Program-made: the position numbers and the translations under genes | In this document: one piece after another, positions 9,547-22,219 of the stretch | Numbering within the stretch: the first letter of the stretch is position 1 | How the letters are laid out: the number at the start of each line of letters is the position of its first letter | The notes under the pieces: model-generated | What the model was told of the DNA's origin: nothing | Database searches by the model: none | What the model saw: only the letters and a program-made list of their open reading frames with translations | Source: an uncultured Rikenellaceae bacterium | GTDB lineage: Bacteria; Bacteroidota; Bacteroidia; Bacteroidales; Rikenellaceae | Direction of reading: 5' to 3' | NCBI GenBank assembly: GCA_944325305.1 | Contig: CALUZO010000006.1 | Span: 1 to 61,502, forward strand | DNA length: 61,502 bases

Positions 9547-9590
9547 CAAATACCAAACCTTCATCGACATCAATTAACCCGAGCACACCG

Positions 9591-10454
9591 ATGGCCAGAT
9601 ATAAACATTTCCTTATCACGCTCTTCAACGTCAGACTTTGGGATGTGGACAAAAAGCGAAAACCGACACGTACGGACAACTGGATGAAAGATCGTTTCGA
9701 GATGTTCGAGAAATACTGTCTCCCTTCAGTGGCGGCCCAAACTGACAAGGACTTTACATGGATATGCCTTTTCGACGCCCAAACCCCGCAAGTGTATATC
9801 GACCGTATCGAGACCCATCGGGATGCCGTTCCGATGCTCACGCCTTGCCTTACCGACATTGTAGGCAGGGAGGCTCTCGTACCGGCCATAAACGACATTA
9901 TAGAAAAGTATGTCACGAATGAAGACGAATACGTGATAACTACCAATCTCGACAATGACGATGCCATCCGCTGCGACATGATCGAAAAGCTGCACACATT
10001 GATCGACCGCAATTCAACCGGGAAATTATACAGCCTCAACCTCGGATACCAGTATTTCGCCGGATCCGGCATAGTGCTGAAGATGAAATACCCCCACAAT
10101 CATTTTCTGACCCTCGTCGAACCGGCCGGCACCACATATACAACCATTCTCGGTTTTTCGCACGTGAAAGGACGCAAACTCTTCCAGCCCGTCGACATTA
10201 TGGATAAACCCTACTGGATCGAATTCGTCCACGGCAGCAACGTCAACAACGACATACGCATCACTTCCCGCATAAAATATTACCCTTTGTTCAGGAGTAT
10301 CGATTTTCATGATTTCGGTCTCGGGATGTCGCTCAGATGGTATCAGAACTGCTTCAATTCGCTCGTAAGGTTCCCTTACAAATGGACATTGAGGCTCTTC
10401 AACCGCACCGGACGCAAACTGCGTAAGTTAACAGGCAAATCTATAAAGGATTGA
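9591..10454 (+). CDS. Putative rhamnosyltransferase-like glycosyltransferase
   Basis: This 287-residue protein resembles the putative rhamnosyl transferase family (PF11316) with a GT-A type fold. It begins KHFLITLFNVRLWD and continues with W-M-K-DRF-E-MFEKYCLPSVAAQT, the usual start of this family. The probable nucleotide-sugar metal site is TTNLDNDDAI, a DxD-type motif at about residues 121-130. It has no signal peptide and should act on the cytoplasmic face of the membrane, perhaps in capsule or LPS synthesis. Its stop codon overlaps the ATG of the following AraC gene by one base (TGATG). Confidence 0.82.
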   Translation: MARYKHFLITLFNVRLWDVDKKRKPTRTDNWMKDRFEMFEKYCLPSVAAQTDKDFTWICLFDAQTPQVYIDRIETHRDAVPMLTPCLTDIVGREALVPAINDIIEKYVTNEDEYVITTNLDNDDAIRCDMIEKLHTLIDRNSTGKLYSLNLGYQYFAGSGIVLKMKYPHNHFLTLVEPAGTTYTTILGFSHVKGRKLFQPVDIMDKPYWIEFVHGSNVNNDIRITSRIKYYPLFRSIDFHDFGLGMSLRWYQNCFNSLVRFPYKWTLRLFNRTGRKLRKLTGKSIKD

Positions 10455-11338
10455 TGCACTACAACAACGTCAATACCTCGTCAATAATGGCGGAATTGTT
10501 CGGCAAGATACCTTCCGACGACCCGCGATTTTTCACCATCCGCCGACTCGACGTGAAGGGACGCAAAGTCGAAGTCTCTTCCCCTCCGATAGAATCTCCG
10601 ATCAACTGTTTTTTCTACCTCAACCACGGAGAGGCCATGATCAGCATCGGCAAAGACCTCTATTTCTTCCAGCCTGGCGAGTGTGCCGTGATTCCAGCCG
10701 GACAGACCTTCTCGATACGCTATTTCGACAACTGTGTCGGGTATATGGGTGGATTCAACAGCGACATTTTATGCGGTGAAGAGCACAACCCCTTGCATAG
10801 TTATTCCACCCTGCGCCGCTGGGGATACCATAAAGTCGCTTTCAATGAAGCGATAACCGAAGGTGTAAACGGAATATTGCGACGGCTTTGCATCGAAAAC
10901 GATGCGGCGAAAAATCCCAATATCATCAAGGCCTACCTCTCGGCATTTCTGACCGAGATCGAAGAGGCTTCAGACAACGAAAAGAGAGCGAACAACGACA
11001 ACGCGACATGCAACCGTTTCGTTGAGTCGGTATTCGAAAGCTACCGCCTCAACCGTTCGCTCTCGGATTACGCCCAACAGCTAAACGTCTCGAAAGAACA
11101 TCTCCGCAAGGTAGTCAAACGCTGTACCGGCAAAGGTCCCTTGGAGTGGATCAATGAGGCGAGAATCCTGGAATCCAAATCCCTGCTGTTCAACACCGAC
11201 CTTACAGTAAATGAAATAGCCCCGCGTGTAGGAGTAGAAGACCCGGCATACTTTTCTCGCTTGTTTAAAAAAAATACGGGTATGACGCCCATTCAGTACC
11301 GGACAGTACGGAAAAAATCCAATACAAATACCGAATAG
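10454..11338 (+). CDS. AraC family transcriptional regulator
   Basis: This 294-residue regulator has an N-terminal cupin-like sensing half, including FYLNHGEAMISIGKDLYFFQ and GECAVIPAGQTFSIRYF. The C-terminal AraC double helix-turn-helix starts near residue 195 (SLSDYAQQLNVSKEHLRKVV) and ends with VGVEDPAYFSRLFKKNTGMT. It should bind DNA in response to a small molecule. The ATG at 10454 overlaps the preceding stop, so it is coupled to the glycosyltransferase gene. The next gene downstream is a TonB-dependent receptor, a plausible target. A TTG three bases upstream is an alternative start. Confidence 0.93.
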   Translation: MHYNNVNTSSIMAELFGKIPSDDPRFFTIRRLDVKGRKVEVSSPPIESPINCFFYLNHGEAMISIGKDLYFFQPGECAVIPAGQTFSIRYFDNCVGYMGGFNSDILCGEEHNPLHSYSTLRRWGYHKVAFNEAITEGVNGILRRLCIENDAAKNPNIIKAYLSAFLTEIEEASDNEKRANNDNATCNRFVESVFESYRLNRSLSDYAQQLNVSKEHLRKVVKRCTGKGPLEWINEARILESKSLLFNTDLTVNEIAPRVGVEDPAYFSRLFKKNTGMTPIQYRTVRKKSNTNTE

Positions 11339-11364
11339 TCCTGCCACAAGTGTCACGCTGCAAG

Positions 11365-11372
11365 TATCTTTG
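11365..11372 (+). promoter_or_regulatory. Bacteroidota -7 box (tatctttg) for the TonB receptor gene
   Basis: This exact TAnnTTTG match lies 19 bases before the ATG at 11392. It places the upstream in-frame GTG (11350) outside the transcript and so supports the ATG with its signal peptide. No good -33 TTG is visible, so strong transcription may need an activator such as the adjacent AraC protein. Confidence 0.55.
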
Positions 11373-11391
11373 CCGTAAATCTTATGGCAAT

Positions 11392-13629
11392 ATGCTGCTT
11401 TTATCCGCTTTACTGACCCTGACCCCAGCCATTGCGGCAGAGGATTCTCTCAAAACATTTGAAATACCCAAAGTGGTAGTGTCCGCACCCATCAAGCATA
11501 ACGGCCGGTTCGAGGAGGAACCTCTGGCGGTTTCGACATTCGACACAGACTTTCTCGAAGAAAAACGTATCGGCGGGACTACGGACATTTCACTCGTAAC
11601 TCCTAATTTCTTCCAGCCTGACTACGGCTCCAAGATGACCAGTTCGATATACGTCAGAGGCATAGGCGCACGTATGGATCAACCGTCCGTAGGCCTTTAC
11701 GTGGACAATATCCCCATCCTGAACAAAAACAATTACGACATAGACTATTACGATCTGGCAAACTTATATATGCTCCGCGGACCCCAAGGCACCCTTTACG
11801 GACGTAATACCATAGGCGGCGTAATAGACATTTACACCATCTCGCCCCTTAGCTACCAGGGTACACGTATACACGCCGGTTACGGCAACGGCAACACATC
11901 CGAGGTACGAGCCTCGACATACCACAAACTTTCTGACAACCTCGGCATTGGCATAGCGTTCAGCCACCGATACAGCGACGGGTTCTTCACCAACTCTTAC
12001 GACGGCACATCGGCCGATCGCATACTGAGCGAGGGAGGCCGAATAAAGATAGCCTACAGACTCGGCAACAGATGGACTATGGAAAACACTCTCTTCAGCA
12101 ATTACGTTAAACAGAAAGGATTTCCATACTCGCTTTACAATACGGAAACAGGAGCCGTATCGCCCATCGACCACAACGACCCGTGTTCGTACGAACGTCT
12201 CAACATTACAGACGGCTTGACATTCCGTCACGACGGTCTCCGTTTCAGCTTTTCGTCAACGACGAGTTACCAATACACGAACGACGACATGTTGCTCGAC
12301 CAGGACTTTACATCCGAAGCGCTGTTCACTCTGCGCCAAAAGCAGAAGGAGAATGCCATAACGCAAGAATTCGTGCTGCGTTCGAACGACAATTCCCGTT
12401 GGCAATCCACCTCCGGACTCTTCGGATTCTACAAAGGAGTGGACATGTATGCGCCTGTAAACCTCAAAAGCGACGGAATCAAACAATTGATACTCGAACC
12501 TGCCAACAAAGGGATTCAGATGATATTCCCCGGCAAGGAACTTCTTATCGAGAACAATACAATCCCGATAAACAGTTCATTCGAACTGCCTGTATACGGG
12601 GTCTCGGCCTACCACCAATCGTCGTACACTACACGCCATTGGACATTCACCGCCGGCGTACGACTCGATTACGAACACTCCGCAATACGCTACGACAGCC
12701 GCTCCTCACTGAACTATCTGTTCACCCTCAACATGAACGACTACAAGAACCTGCCCGTTGATCTGAAGGGTAAAAACGACGAGTCGTGGTTAGAATTCAT
12801 GCCGAAAGCATCCGTATCTTACACCCTCGGATCTGGCATCATTTATGCTTCTGTCAGTCGGGGCTACAAGTCGGGGGGCTTCAACACTCAGATGTTTTCG
12901 GACATTCTTCAAGGACGCCTGACATCAGAACTTATGAGGGCTCTCGGTTTTCCACACGGCAGTTCTGGTTCCGAAACAGACATCCTCAAAACCATATCTT
13001 ACAAGCCTGAATACAGTTGGAACTATGAAATAGGCGGACATCTGGAGTTTTTCGACGAACGACTGCGCCTCGATATGGCCCTGTTTTACATAGACCTGCG
13101 CGACCAGCAACTTACCGTTTTCCCCGACGGGGAGCAAACCGGTCGCATGATGTCAAACGTAGGTCGTTCACGCAGCATGGGGGCTGAACTGTCGGCATCG
13201 TACACACACAACAATTTCGACATCACCGCAAGCTACGGATACACGCATGCCAGGTTTATGAAATATGTCATGGAGGGTAAAGATTACTCAAACAAATATG
13301 TACCCTATATTCCTCAAAACACGCTCTCATTTATGGCAGGATACAGAATCAAGACAGGACACGACACAAACAACAACATAATACTGAATCTCGGCTGGCA
13401 GGGTGCAGGAAGAATCTACTGGAACGAAGCGAACACCGCCCGTCAGAAATTCTACGGGTTGTTGAGCGCATCGGTGAAACTGGACACGGGAAAGTTGTCA
13501 TATACTCTCTGGAGCAGCAATCTTACCGGGACTGAATACAATACATTTTATTTCATGTCCATGGAGAGGTCATTCGTACAGAGAGGCAAACCGCGGCTGT
13601 TCGGAGTATCGGTCGACATAAAACTATAA
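11392..13629 (+). CDS. TonB-dependent outer membrane receptor
   Basis: This 745-residue protein is an outer-membrane TonB-dependent receptor of the siderophore/vitamin type. A signal peptide (MLLLSALLTLTPAIAA) is followed by a TonB-box-like segment (KVVVSAPI). The plug domain contains the classical GIGARMDQPSVGLYVDNIPI and LRGPQGTLYGRNTIGGVIDI, and a 22-strand barrel ends in an aromatic-rich C-terminal strand, LFGVSVDIKL. It lacks the N-terminal carboxypeptidase-like domain and SusD partner of glycan SusC proteins, so an iron complex, heme or cofactor is more likely than a polysaccharide. It follows an AraC regulator by 53 bases. The ligand is unknown. Confidence 0.9.
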   Translation: MLLLSALLTLTPAIAAEDSLKTFEIPKVVVSAPIKHNGRFEEEPLAVSTFDTDFLEEKRIGGTTDISLVTPNFFQPDYGSKMTSSIYVRGIGARMDQPSVGLYVDNIPILNKNNYDIDYYDLANLYMLRGPQGTLYGRNTIGGVIDIYTISPLSYQGTRIHAGYGNGNTSEVRASTYHKLSDNLGIGIAFSHRYSDGFFTNSYDGTSADRILSEGGRIKIAYRLGNRWTMENTLFSNYVKQKGFPYSLYNTETGAVSPIDHNDPCSYERLNITDGLTFRHDGLRFSFSSTTSYQYTNDDMLLDQDFTSEALFTLRQKQKENAITQEFVLRSNDNSRWQSTSGLFGFYKGVDMYAPVNLKSDGIKQLILEPANKGIQMIFPGKELLIENNTIPINSSFELPVYGVSAYHQSSYTTRHWTFTAGVRLDYEHSAIRYDSRSSLNYLFTLNMNDYKNLPVDLKGKNDESWLEFMPKASVSYTLGSGIIYASVSRGYKSGGFNTQMFSDILQGRLTSELMRALGFPHGSSGSETDILKTISYKPEYSWNYEIGGHLEFFDERLRLDMALFYIDLRDQQLTVFPDGEQTGRMMSNVGRSRSMGAELSASYTHNNFDITASYGYTHARFMKYVMEGKDYSNKYVPYIPQNTLSFMAGYRIKTGHDTNNNIILNLGWQGAGRIYWNEANTARQKFYGLLSASVKLDTGKLSYTLWSSNLTGTEYNTFYFMSMERSFVQRGKPRLFGVSVDIKL

Positions 13630-13768
13630 ACACCGAGACAGGTCAGATCTTTATGATTTGCAAAGTCCGGGATTATTTACCTGACGCTTCTCCATGACAG
13701 ACCCCAGTACCGGAGATTCCCGAAGAGAACGCAAATATGGCAGCACGGACCTAAAATACAAAAAACAA

Positions 13769-14089
13769 ATGATAGAAAACTTCTTATCTTCGCATGGGCT
13801 CTACGGCATCACGGTCGGCGCACTCACCTTCTTGGTCATCGGAGTGTTCCACCCGATCGTCATAAAAGCCGAATATTATTTCGGGACCCGATCATGGTGG
13901 GGTTTCCTGCTGTTGGGAATCGTCTGCCTCGTTCTTTCCATATTCACACGCAGTACTCTGGGGGCAACGTTATTGGGCGTTGTAGGTTTTTCTTCCCTGT
14001 GGAGTATCCTCGAAGTTTTCGAACAGAAAAAACGGGTCGAGAAAGGATGGTTCCCCACCAACCCTAAAAGAGCGTCGAAACACAAATAA
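13769..14089 (+). CDS. DUF4491 family membrane protein
   Basis: This 106-residue protein has three hydrophobic helices and the hallmarks of the DUF4491 family: HGLYGITVGALTFLVIGVFHP, then IVIKAEYYFGTRSWWGFLLLG, and a C-terminal KGWFPTNPKR. The family is found mostly in Bacteroidota and its function is unknown. The frame is open from 13694, but family members begin close to the ATG at 13769. It stands alone after the TonB receptor, with no terminator or promoter of its own that I can identify. Confidence 0.82.
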   Translation: MIENFLSSHGLYGITVGALTFLVIGVFHPIVIKAEYYFGTRSWWGFLLLGIVCLVLSIFTRSTLGATLLGVVGFSSLWSILEVFEQKKRVEKGWFPTNPKRASKHK

Positions 14090-14380
14090 ACGAAGTTCGT
14101 ATTCCCTAATATAACTTGTCCGATCAGATTCTCCATAGCTGTACTCTCGCCGCACCTCCGGAAGACGACAAAAAAGATACGACAATTCTCAAAGATGCAT
14201 CTACATGGCTGAAGAGAATCTTCGGTTGAGAAACAGCCTCGCATACCGTTCGCAAACAACAAAACCATTCGCACGTAGATATTTACAGTCGTATCCGTTC
14301 GATTGTGACAATGACTGATAGGCAAGCGGAACCGCATTCTTTCCCATCGAGACTCATGAGGCTCCGGCAACATGCATTCG
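14090..14380. other. Gene-free gap between DUF4491 and GH2 genes
   Basis: The genes on both sides end here (convergent). I see no open frame with protein-like content and no RNA gene. The only clear structure is the palindrome that follows at 14381-14428. Confidence 0.5.
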
Positions 14381-14428
14381 CAAACGATTCAGGCTGCCGG
14401 AAGATCTTCCGGCAGCCTGAATCGTTTG
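14381..14428. terminator. 48-bp perfect palindrome at the end of the GH2 gene
   Basis: The two 24-base halves are exact reverse complements with no spacer (centre agatct). In RNA it would form a roughly 21-bp hairpin with a tiny loop. It lies 16 bases after the GH2 stop on the minus strand. There is no long T-run, only gtttg, so it may be a terminator of the T-poor kind, an RNA 3' end protector, or a bidirectional block between convergent genes. Confidence 0.6.
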
Positions 14429-14443
14429 AAATCCGGCCCAGAC

Positions 14444-18317
<3,874 letters not shown>

Positions 18318-20615
18318 CTAATATTTCATAATTATTTCGTAGGTTCCCGACCCGATATTGCCCAAGGCGACAAACGGTTGGCCGGCGACACGTTTCGTTT
18401 TACGCACCTCCCCGTCGACCGTAACATCGCACTTCTTGGCGAGCAACGGCAGATAAACCTCCGCCTCCATATTTGCGGGTATCCCGACCCTCATCGTGTA
18501 TTGGCCATCTTTATTTTCGATATCCAAACTTATCCCACCCTTTATGGTAGGCACCACGGCCTTCGCCCACGCCAGCGAAGCGATCTGCGGTTTTATGCGT
18601 GCCCTCTCGAATCCTGGCGACAACGGTTCGACGCCCATGAGTTTTCGTGGAATGGTGTTCGCAGGAACGGCTCCCCAAGCATGGTTCCAGTCCTGGTTGG
18701 GTTTGTATTTATTATCCCATGCCTCGAGCGATATTGTCGAGCCAACCCTGAGCATATTATACCAACCTCTATCGTCGGTCTTTGTGAGCATATGCAGGGC
18801 ATAATCGGCATCGGCAGCTTCGTACAAGGCATCCATCAGAAACTGGGAGCCATAAACGCTGCACGCCATCTGCCTGCTTCTGATGTATTCTACCACCCCC
18901 TCTATCTTGTCTGACGGCACCATCCCGAATGCCACGGGGAACATATTGGCATGCAACGAAGCATGTTTCGTAGTATCGCCGTCGACATATCTGCCGAGTT
19001 TTTTGTCGAAAAAGACCTTATTGAAACGATCCAGAAAATCGTGCGCCTCCTTCTCGAAATACTCCTGTTCCTGGGTCATTCCGAGTGTCATGGCTATTTT
19101 CCCCATTATTTTCAGGGCCTCGTAATGGTATGCGTTGGTTACGGCATTGTAGTCCGTAAAGACGAATCCGTCGGCCTCTCCACCCTCATGCTTGTTGAGT
19201 CCGAGAATGCCCGTGTGGGGCCAATCTACTATGTCCCTTATGTTGTCGCGCCTTTTGATGGAGGCGAGGAACTCTTTGGACTGACGGCCGGTCGTCGTGC
19301 TTATAAGGCCGTTCTCCTCCCTGAGTGCCAACAGCGTACGAGCCTTTAAAACATCGTAATTTGCCTTCAGCGAACGGCTGTCCCCGGTATACATGTAATC
19401 GTACCACGCAATAAGCACCGACTGGAGTATCCACTCGGTTGGCCACGTGGGTCTATTGAGAAGATATTCATGCGAACGGCGCGCCATCGAATACTCGCGG
19501 TCGACACCGTAATGACAGAGCTGGTTAATCAGCGCATCGGCCTCGTACGGTATTCGTTCGCGGTCGCCGTCGACATATATCCCTGCAAAAGATGTCGCCT
19601 TTATGGAATATTTGCACATGCCCCATATTTGGTTAAGGGTATCGTTGCTGCATTCGAATGAAGAGGCAAAGTCGTCGAACGGATAGTGTACCGCATCGCG
19701 ACCCGGATAAATTTCGAGTATATTCTCTTCAGCGGCCGCCCCTTCCGCACTGCTACCGCTCAGTTCCATCTCCATGTAGCGGAACGGCAGCACTTCGCCG
19801 ATATACCCCGGCATCTTTATGGCATCCGACCCGGTATTGCGACCGTCCTTGCGCAACTTGATACGGTAAGTATGCATCCCCCTCTTCAGCGGGATTTCAT
19901 ACTTCTGGTAGCGTATCGTTCCCCCAGGCTTGCGGTCTACCGCTCCATTTTTAACAGTTTCGCCCACGTGCACCACCAGGGTATCGCATTCGGCATCCGT
20001 ATTGACCGTCAGGAGAGGTTGTGCGAATGCGGCTTTACCGAAATCGTACAGAACGGAGGATTCGGCCAGCTCTTCCGTATCCGACGCATATTCGAATGTC
20101 TTCTCCTGCGGATAATGACTTGCGGCGTATTCCGACAATTCCGATGCAGTGCGGAAAGCCTTGGCATCCGACCATGCGCTTTCGCCGTCGGTGTTCGTAG
20201 TAAGTTTGACCCGCCAAAAATATGTTTTGTCCGGCTCAAGGTCCTCCCCGTCGTACGGCACGGCAGTCGACTTGTTGCTCTCGACCGTTCCGCTGTCCCA
20301 TACAACGCCTTTGCCATCCAAAGCCCCGTTTGCCGTTTCGGATAGGACAATACGGTAAGACACCTGACGCACTCCTTTCCCGTCGCCCGGAACGATCCAG
20401 CCAAACGAAGGACGGGACGACGCTATTTCGACATATTGAAGCTCCTCTATCGCATTGTCCGCCGCCCATATCGGAACGTTAGACGGATATCCGTTCTGCC
20501 ATGTGCGGTCGGTGTGTTCCAGAAGGTCGGTCATCAGCGAGTGTGGCTTTTCGGCCGCCGACAGCACCGCGCATAAACCGGAAAAAAAGAATGGTAATAA
20601 TTTGCGAATTTTCAT
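18318..20615 (-). CDS. GH78-like (alpha-L-rhamnosidase type) six-hairpin glycosidase
   Basis: This 765-residue secreted enzyme has a signal peptide (LLPFFFSGLCAVLSA). A fibronectin-like N-terminal domain (YRIVLSETANG ... KTYFWRVKL) and jelly-roll regions are followed by an (alpha/alpha)6 catalytic domain. The motif YVDGDRERIPYEADALINQ corresponds to the DxxxRDExxxxxGDA signature of GH78, and later blocks (WILQSVLIAWYDYMYTGD, EAWDNKYKPNQDWNHAWGA) match the family. The expected product is release of alpha-linked rhamnose from plant or microbial glycans, though the altered signature leaves room for another substrate. It starts on the last base of the GH88 stop (TAATG), so the two are translationally coupled. 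Confidence 0.87.
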   Translation of the reverse strand: MKIRKLLPFFFSGLCAVLSAAEKPHSLMTDLLEHTDRTWQNGYPSNVPIWAADNAIEELQYVEIASSRPSFGWIVPGDGKGVRQVSYRIVLSETANGALDGKGVVWDSGTVESNKSTAVPYDGEDLEPDKTYFWRVKLTTNTDGESAWSDAKAFRTASELSEYAASHYPQEKTFEYASDTEELAESSVLYDFGKAAFAQPLLTVNTDAECDTLVVHVGETVKNGAVDRKPGGTIRYQKYEIPLKRGMHTYRIKLRKDGRNTGSDAIKMPGYIGEVLPFRYMEMELSGSSAEGAAAEENILEIYPGRDAVHYPFDDFASSFECSNDTLNQIWGMCKYSIKATSFAGIYVDGDRERIPYEADALINQLCHYGVDREYSMARRSHEYLLNRPTWPTEWILQSVLIAWYDYMYTGDSRSLKANYDVLKARTLLALREENGLISTTTGRQSKEFLASIKRRDNIRDIVDWPHTGILGLNKHEGGEADGFVFTDYNAVTNAYHYEALKIMGKIAMTLGMTQEQEYFEKEAHDFLDRFNKVFFDKKLGRYVDGDTTKHASLHANMFPVAFGMVPSDKIEGVVEYIRSRQMACSVYGSQFLMDALYEAADADYALHMLTKTDDRGWYNMLRVGSTISLEAWDNKYKPNQDWNHAWGAVPANTIPRKLMGVEPLSPGFERARIKPQIASLAWAKAVVPTIKGGISLDIENKDGQYTMRVGIPANMEAEVYLPLLAKKCDVTVDGEVRKTKRVAGQPFVALGNIGSGTYEIIMKY

Positions 20616-21886
20616 TATTTCTCGTTTAAAAATCGTTTATACCTTGCCAACGCTTCGAGATAGTAGTAATCGGCATATACCAAAGCCACGTCGATCTCCC
20701 TGTTATGAGGCACGCTGCCCGTTGCGTGCATGATTATGAAATTACCGTTCTCGCCAAATCCGGCACGATACGAAGGAGACGAAAGACTTTCCAGCATTTT
20801 TATTGCCACTCTCCTGTAAGAAGTCCTTTTTGCCAGATCAGCCAGTTCGAACAGGGCCGAACATACCACAGCCGCTGCCGAAGCATCGCGCGAGACAATC
20901 GTCCCGTCCGTCTTGGCGGCGTAAGAGTCTTTACCGGGAATATAACCCTCCATGCCAAGGTTGAAATCCCAGTATGGCACCATATCCTCGGGAAGATGCG
21001 CGATAAACCAGTCGGCCATTTTCTTGGCTGCATCCAGATAAGCGGGATTTCCGGTCTCCCGATACATCATAGTATAGCCGTACACGGCCCAGGCCTGTCC
21101 TCGCGACCACGTAGAGTTGTCGCTCAAGCCCTGGGAGGTCTGTCGGTCGAGCACTGCCCCGGTATTCTCGTCGTAATTCACTACATGAAAAGTGCTGAAA
21201 TCGCTGCGCAGGTGGTTCCTCAGAGTGGTATTTGCATGCGATATCGCCATGTCGCGATACTTCGGATCGCCAGTCACTTTGGAGGCATAACACAACAGCT
21301 CCAGGTTCATCATATTGTCGATAATTACCGGGAACCTCCAGGATGTGCCGTCCCATCCGTGACCGCCGTTCCAGGATTTTATGGCCCGGACATTCTCGTT
21401 ATAACGTGTCGTCAGCGAGTTGGCACTTTCGATCAGTATATCCACATATGACGGATCAGGCGCCAGTCTCTGGGCGTTTCCGAAACTGCAATACATCATG
21501 AAACCTATGTCATGCGTACCTTTATTGGTTTTGACGGGTTCGAGCGCGGCGGTCCATTTTTCTGCGTTTCTGCGCCACACTTCATCTCCCGTCAATTCGT
21601 AAAGGTACCACAACGATCCGGGGAAAAATCCCGAGGTCCACTCATTCATTCCGACTGTCTGCATCCGTCCATCATCGGATGTTCTTCGCGGAAAGTTCCT
21701 GCCTATTGGTTCGCCCAATGCATCGAGCATTCTTTCGGTCTGAGCTGCGGCAAAAGAGACATTCTCCTCAATGAAAGCGCGCTTCTCAGGCTTCCTGGCG
21801 CCAGAGCAAATCAATACCGCAAGAACGCAACAACACGTCAATACGGCCAATCCGAAAAATTTTTCTTTACGGCAAACAGTCATCAT
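20615..21886 (-). CDS. GH88 unsaturated glucuronyl hydrolase
   Basis: This 423-residue family 88 hydrolase removes the 4,5-unsaturated uronic acid left by polysaccharide lyases. A hydrophobic N terminus (FFGLAVLTCCCVLAVLICSG) is a signal sequence, possibly of lipoprotein type with Cys27, though the lipobox is weak. The two conserved Asp are visible: D126 in THDIGFMMYCS and D190 in PVIIDNMMNLELL, spaced as in the family. Further support comes from DNSTWSRGQAWAVYGYTMM. The frame is open further upstream, but the MMTVCRK start is preferred because it directly precedes the signal sequence. It is the first gene of the minus-strand cluster, coupled to the GH78-like gene. Confidence 0.9.
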   Translation of the reverse strand: MMTVCRKEKFFGLAVLTCCCVLAVLICSGARKPEKRAFIEENVSFAAAQTERMLDALGEPIGRNFPRRTSDDGRMQTVGMNEWTSGFFPGSLWYLYELTGDEVWRRNAEKWTAALEPVKTNKGTHDIGFMMYCSFGNAQRLAPDPSYVDILIESANSLTTRYNENVRAIKSWNGGHGWDGTSWRFPVIIDNMMNLELLCYASKVTGDPKYRDMAISHANTTLRNHLRSDFSTFHVVNYDENTGAVLDRQTSQGLSDNSTWSRGQAWAVYGYTMMYRETGNPAYLDAAKKMADWFIAHLPEDMVPYWDFNLGMEGYIPGKDSYAAKTDGTIVSRDASAAAVVCSALFELADLAKRTSYRRVAIKMLESLSSPSYRAGFGENGNFIIMHATGSVPHNREIDVALVYADYYYLEALARYKRFLNEK

Positions 21887-22169
21887 GGGCATGTAGTTTA
21901 GCATTATCCCTACGACAATACACAAAAACGCATAAATATAGCGATTATATTTCCAAATAGAGTCTCTATGCTCCACAATGAAATTTCTGAAAGTCACGCC
22001 CCCTGACGATATGCCACAACTAACAGGTTCATGCTGCCCCATACACACAAAAAGATGCACAAACGGCACTATTTTGATTGTCCGTAAACCTTATTGCCAT
22101 CTGTTGCCACGTTATGCCGACAAGGCCATGTTGATGGAGCCGTGACATATTTGAAAATTTTATTTTCAT

Positions 22170-22200
22170 TTGTCTCCGACCCGACTTTAAGCTATCTTTA
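22170..22200 (+). promoter_or_regulatory. Promoter of the adenosylhomocysteinase-like gene
   Basis: TTG at 22170-22172, 20 bases, then TATCTTTA at 22193-22200. It matches the consensus except for the last base and lies 20 bases before the ATG. Confidence 0.65.
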
Positions 22201-22219
22201 CCGTATCAAACCGATTTAA

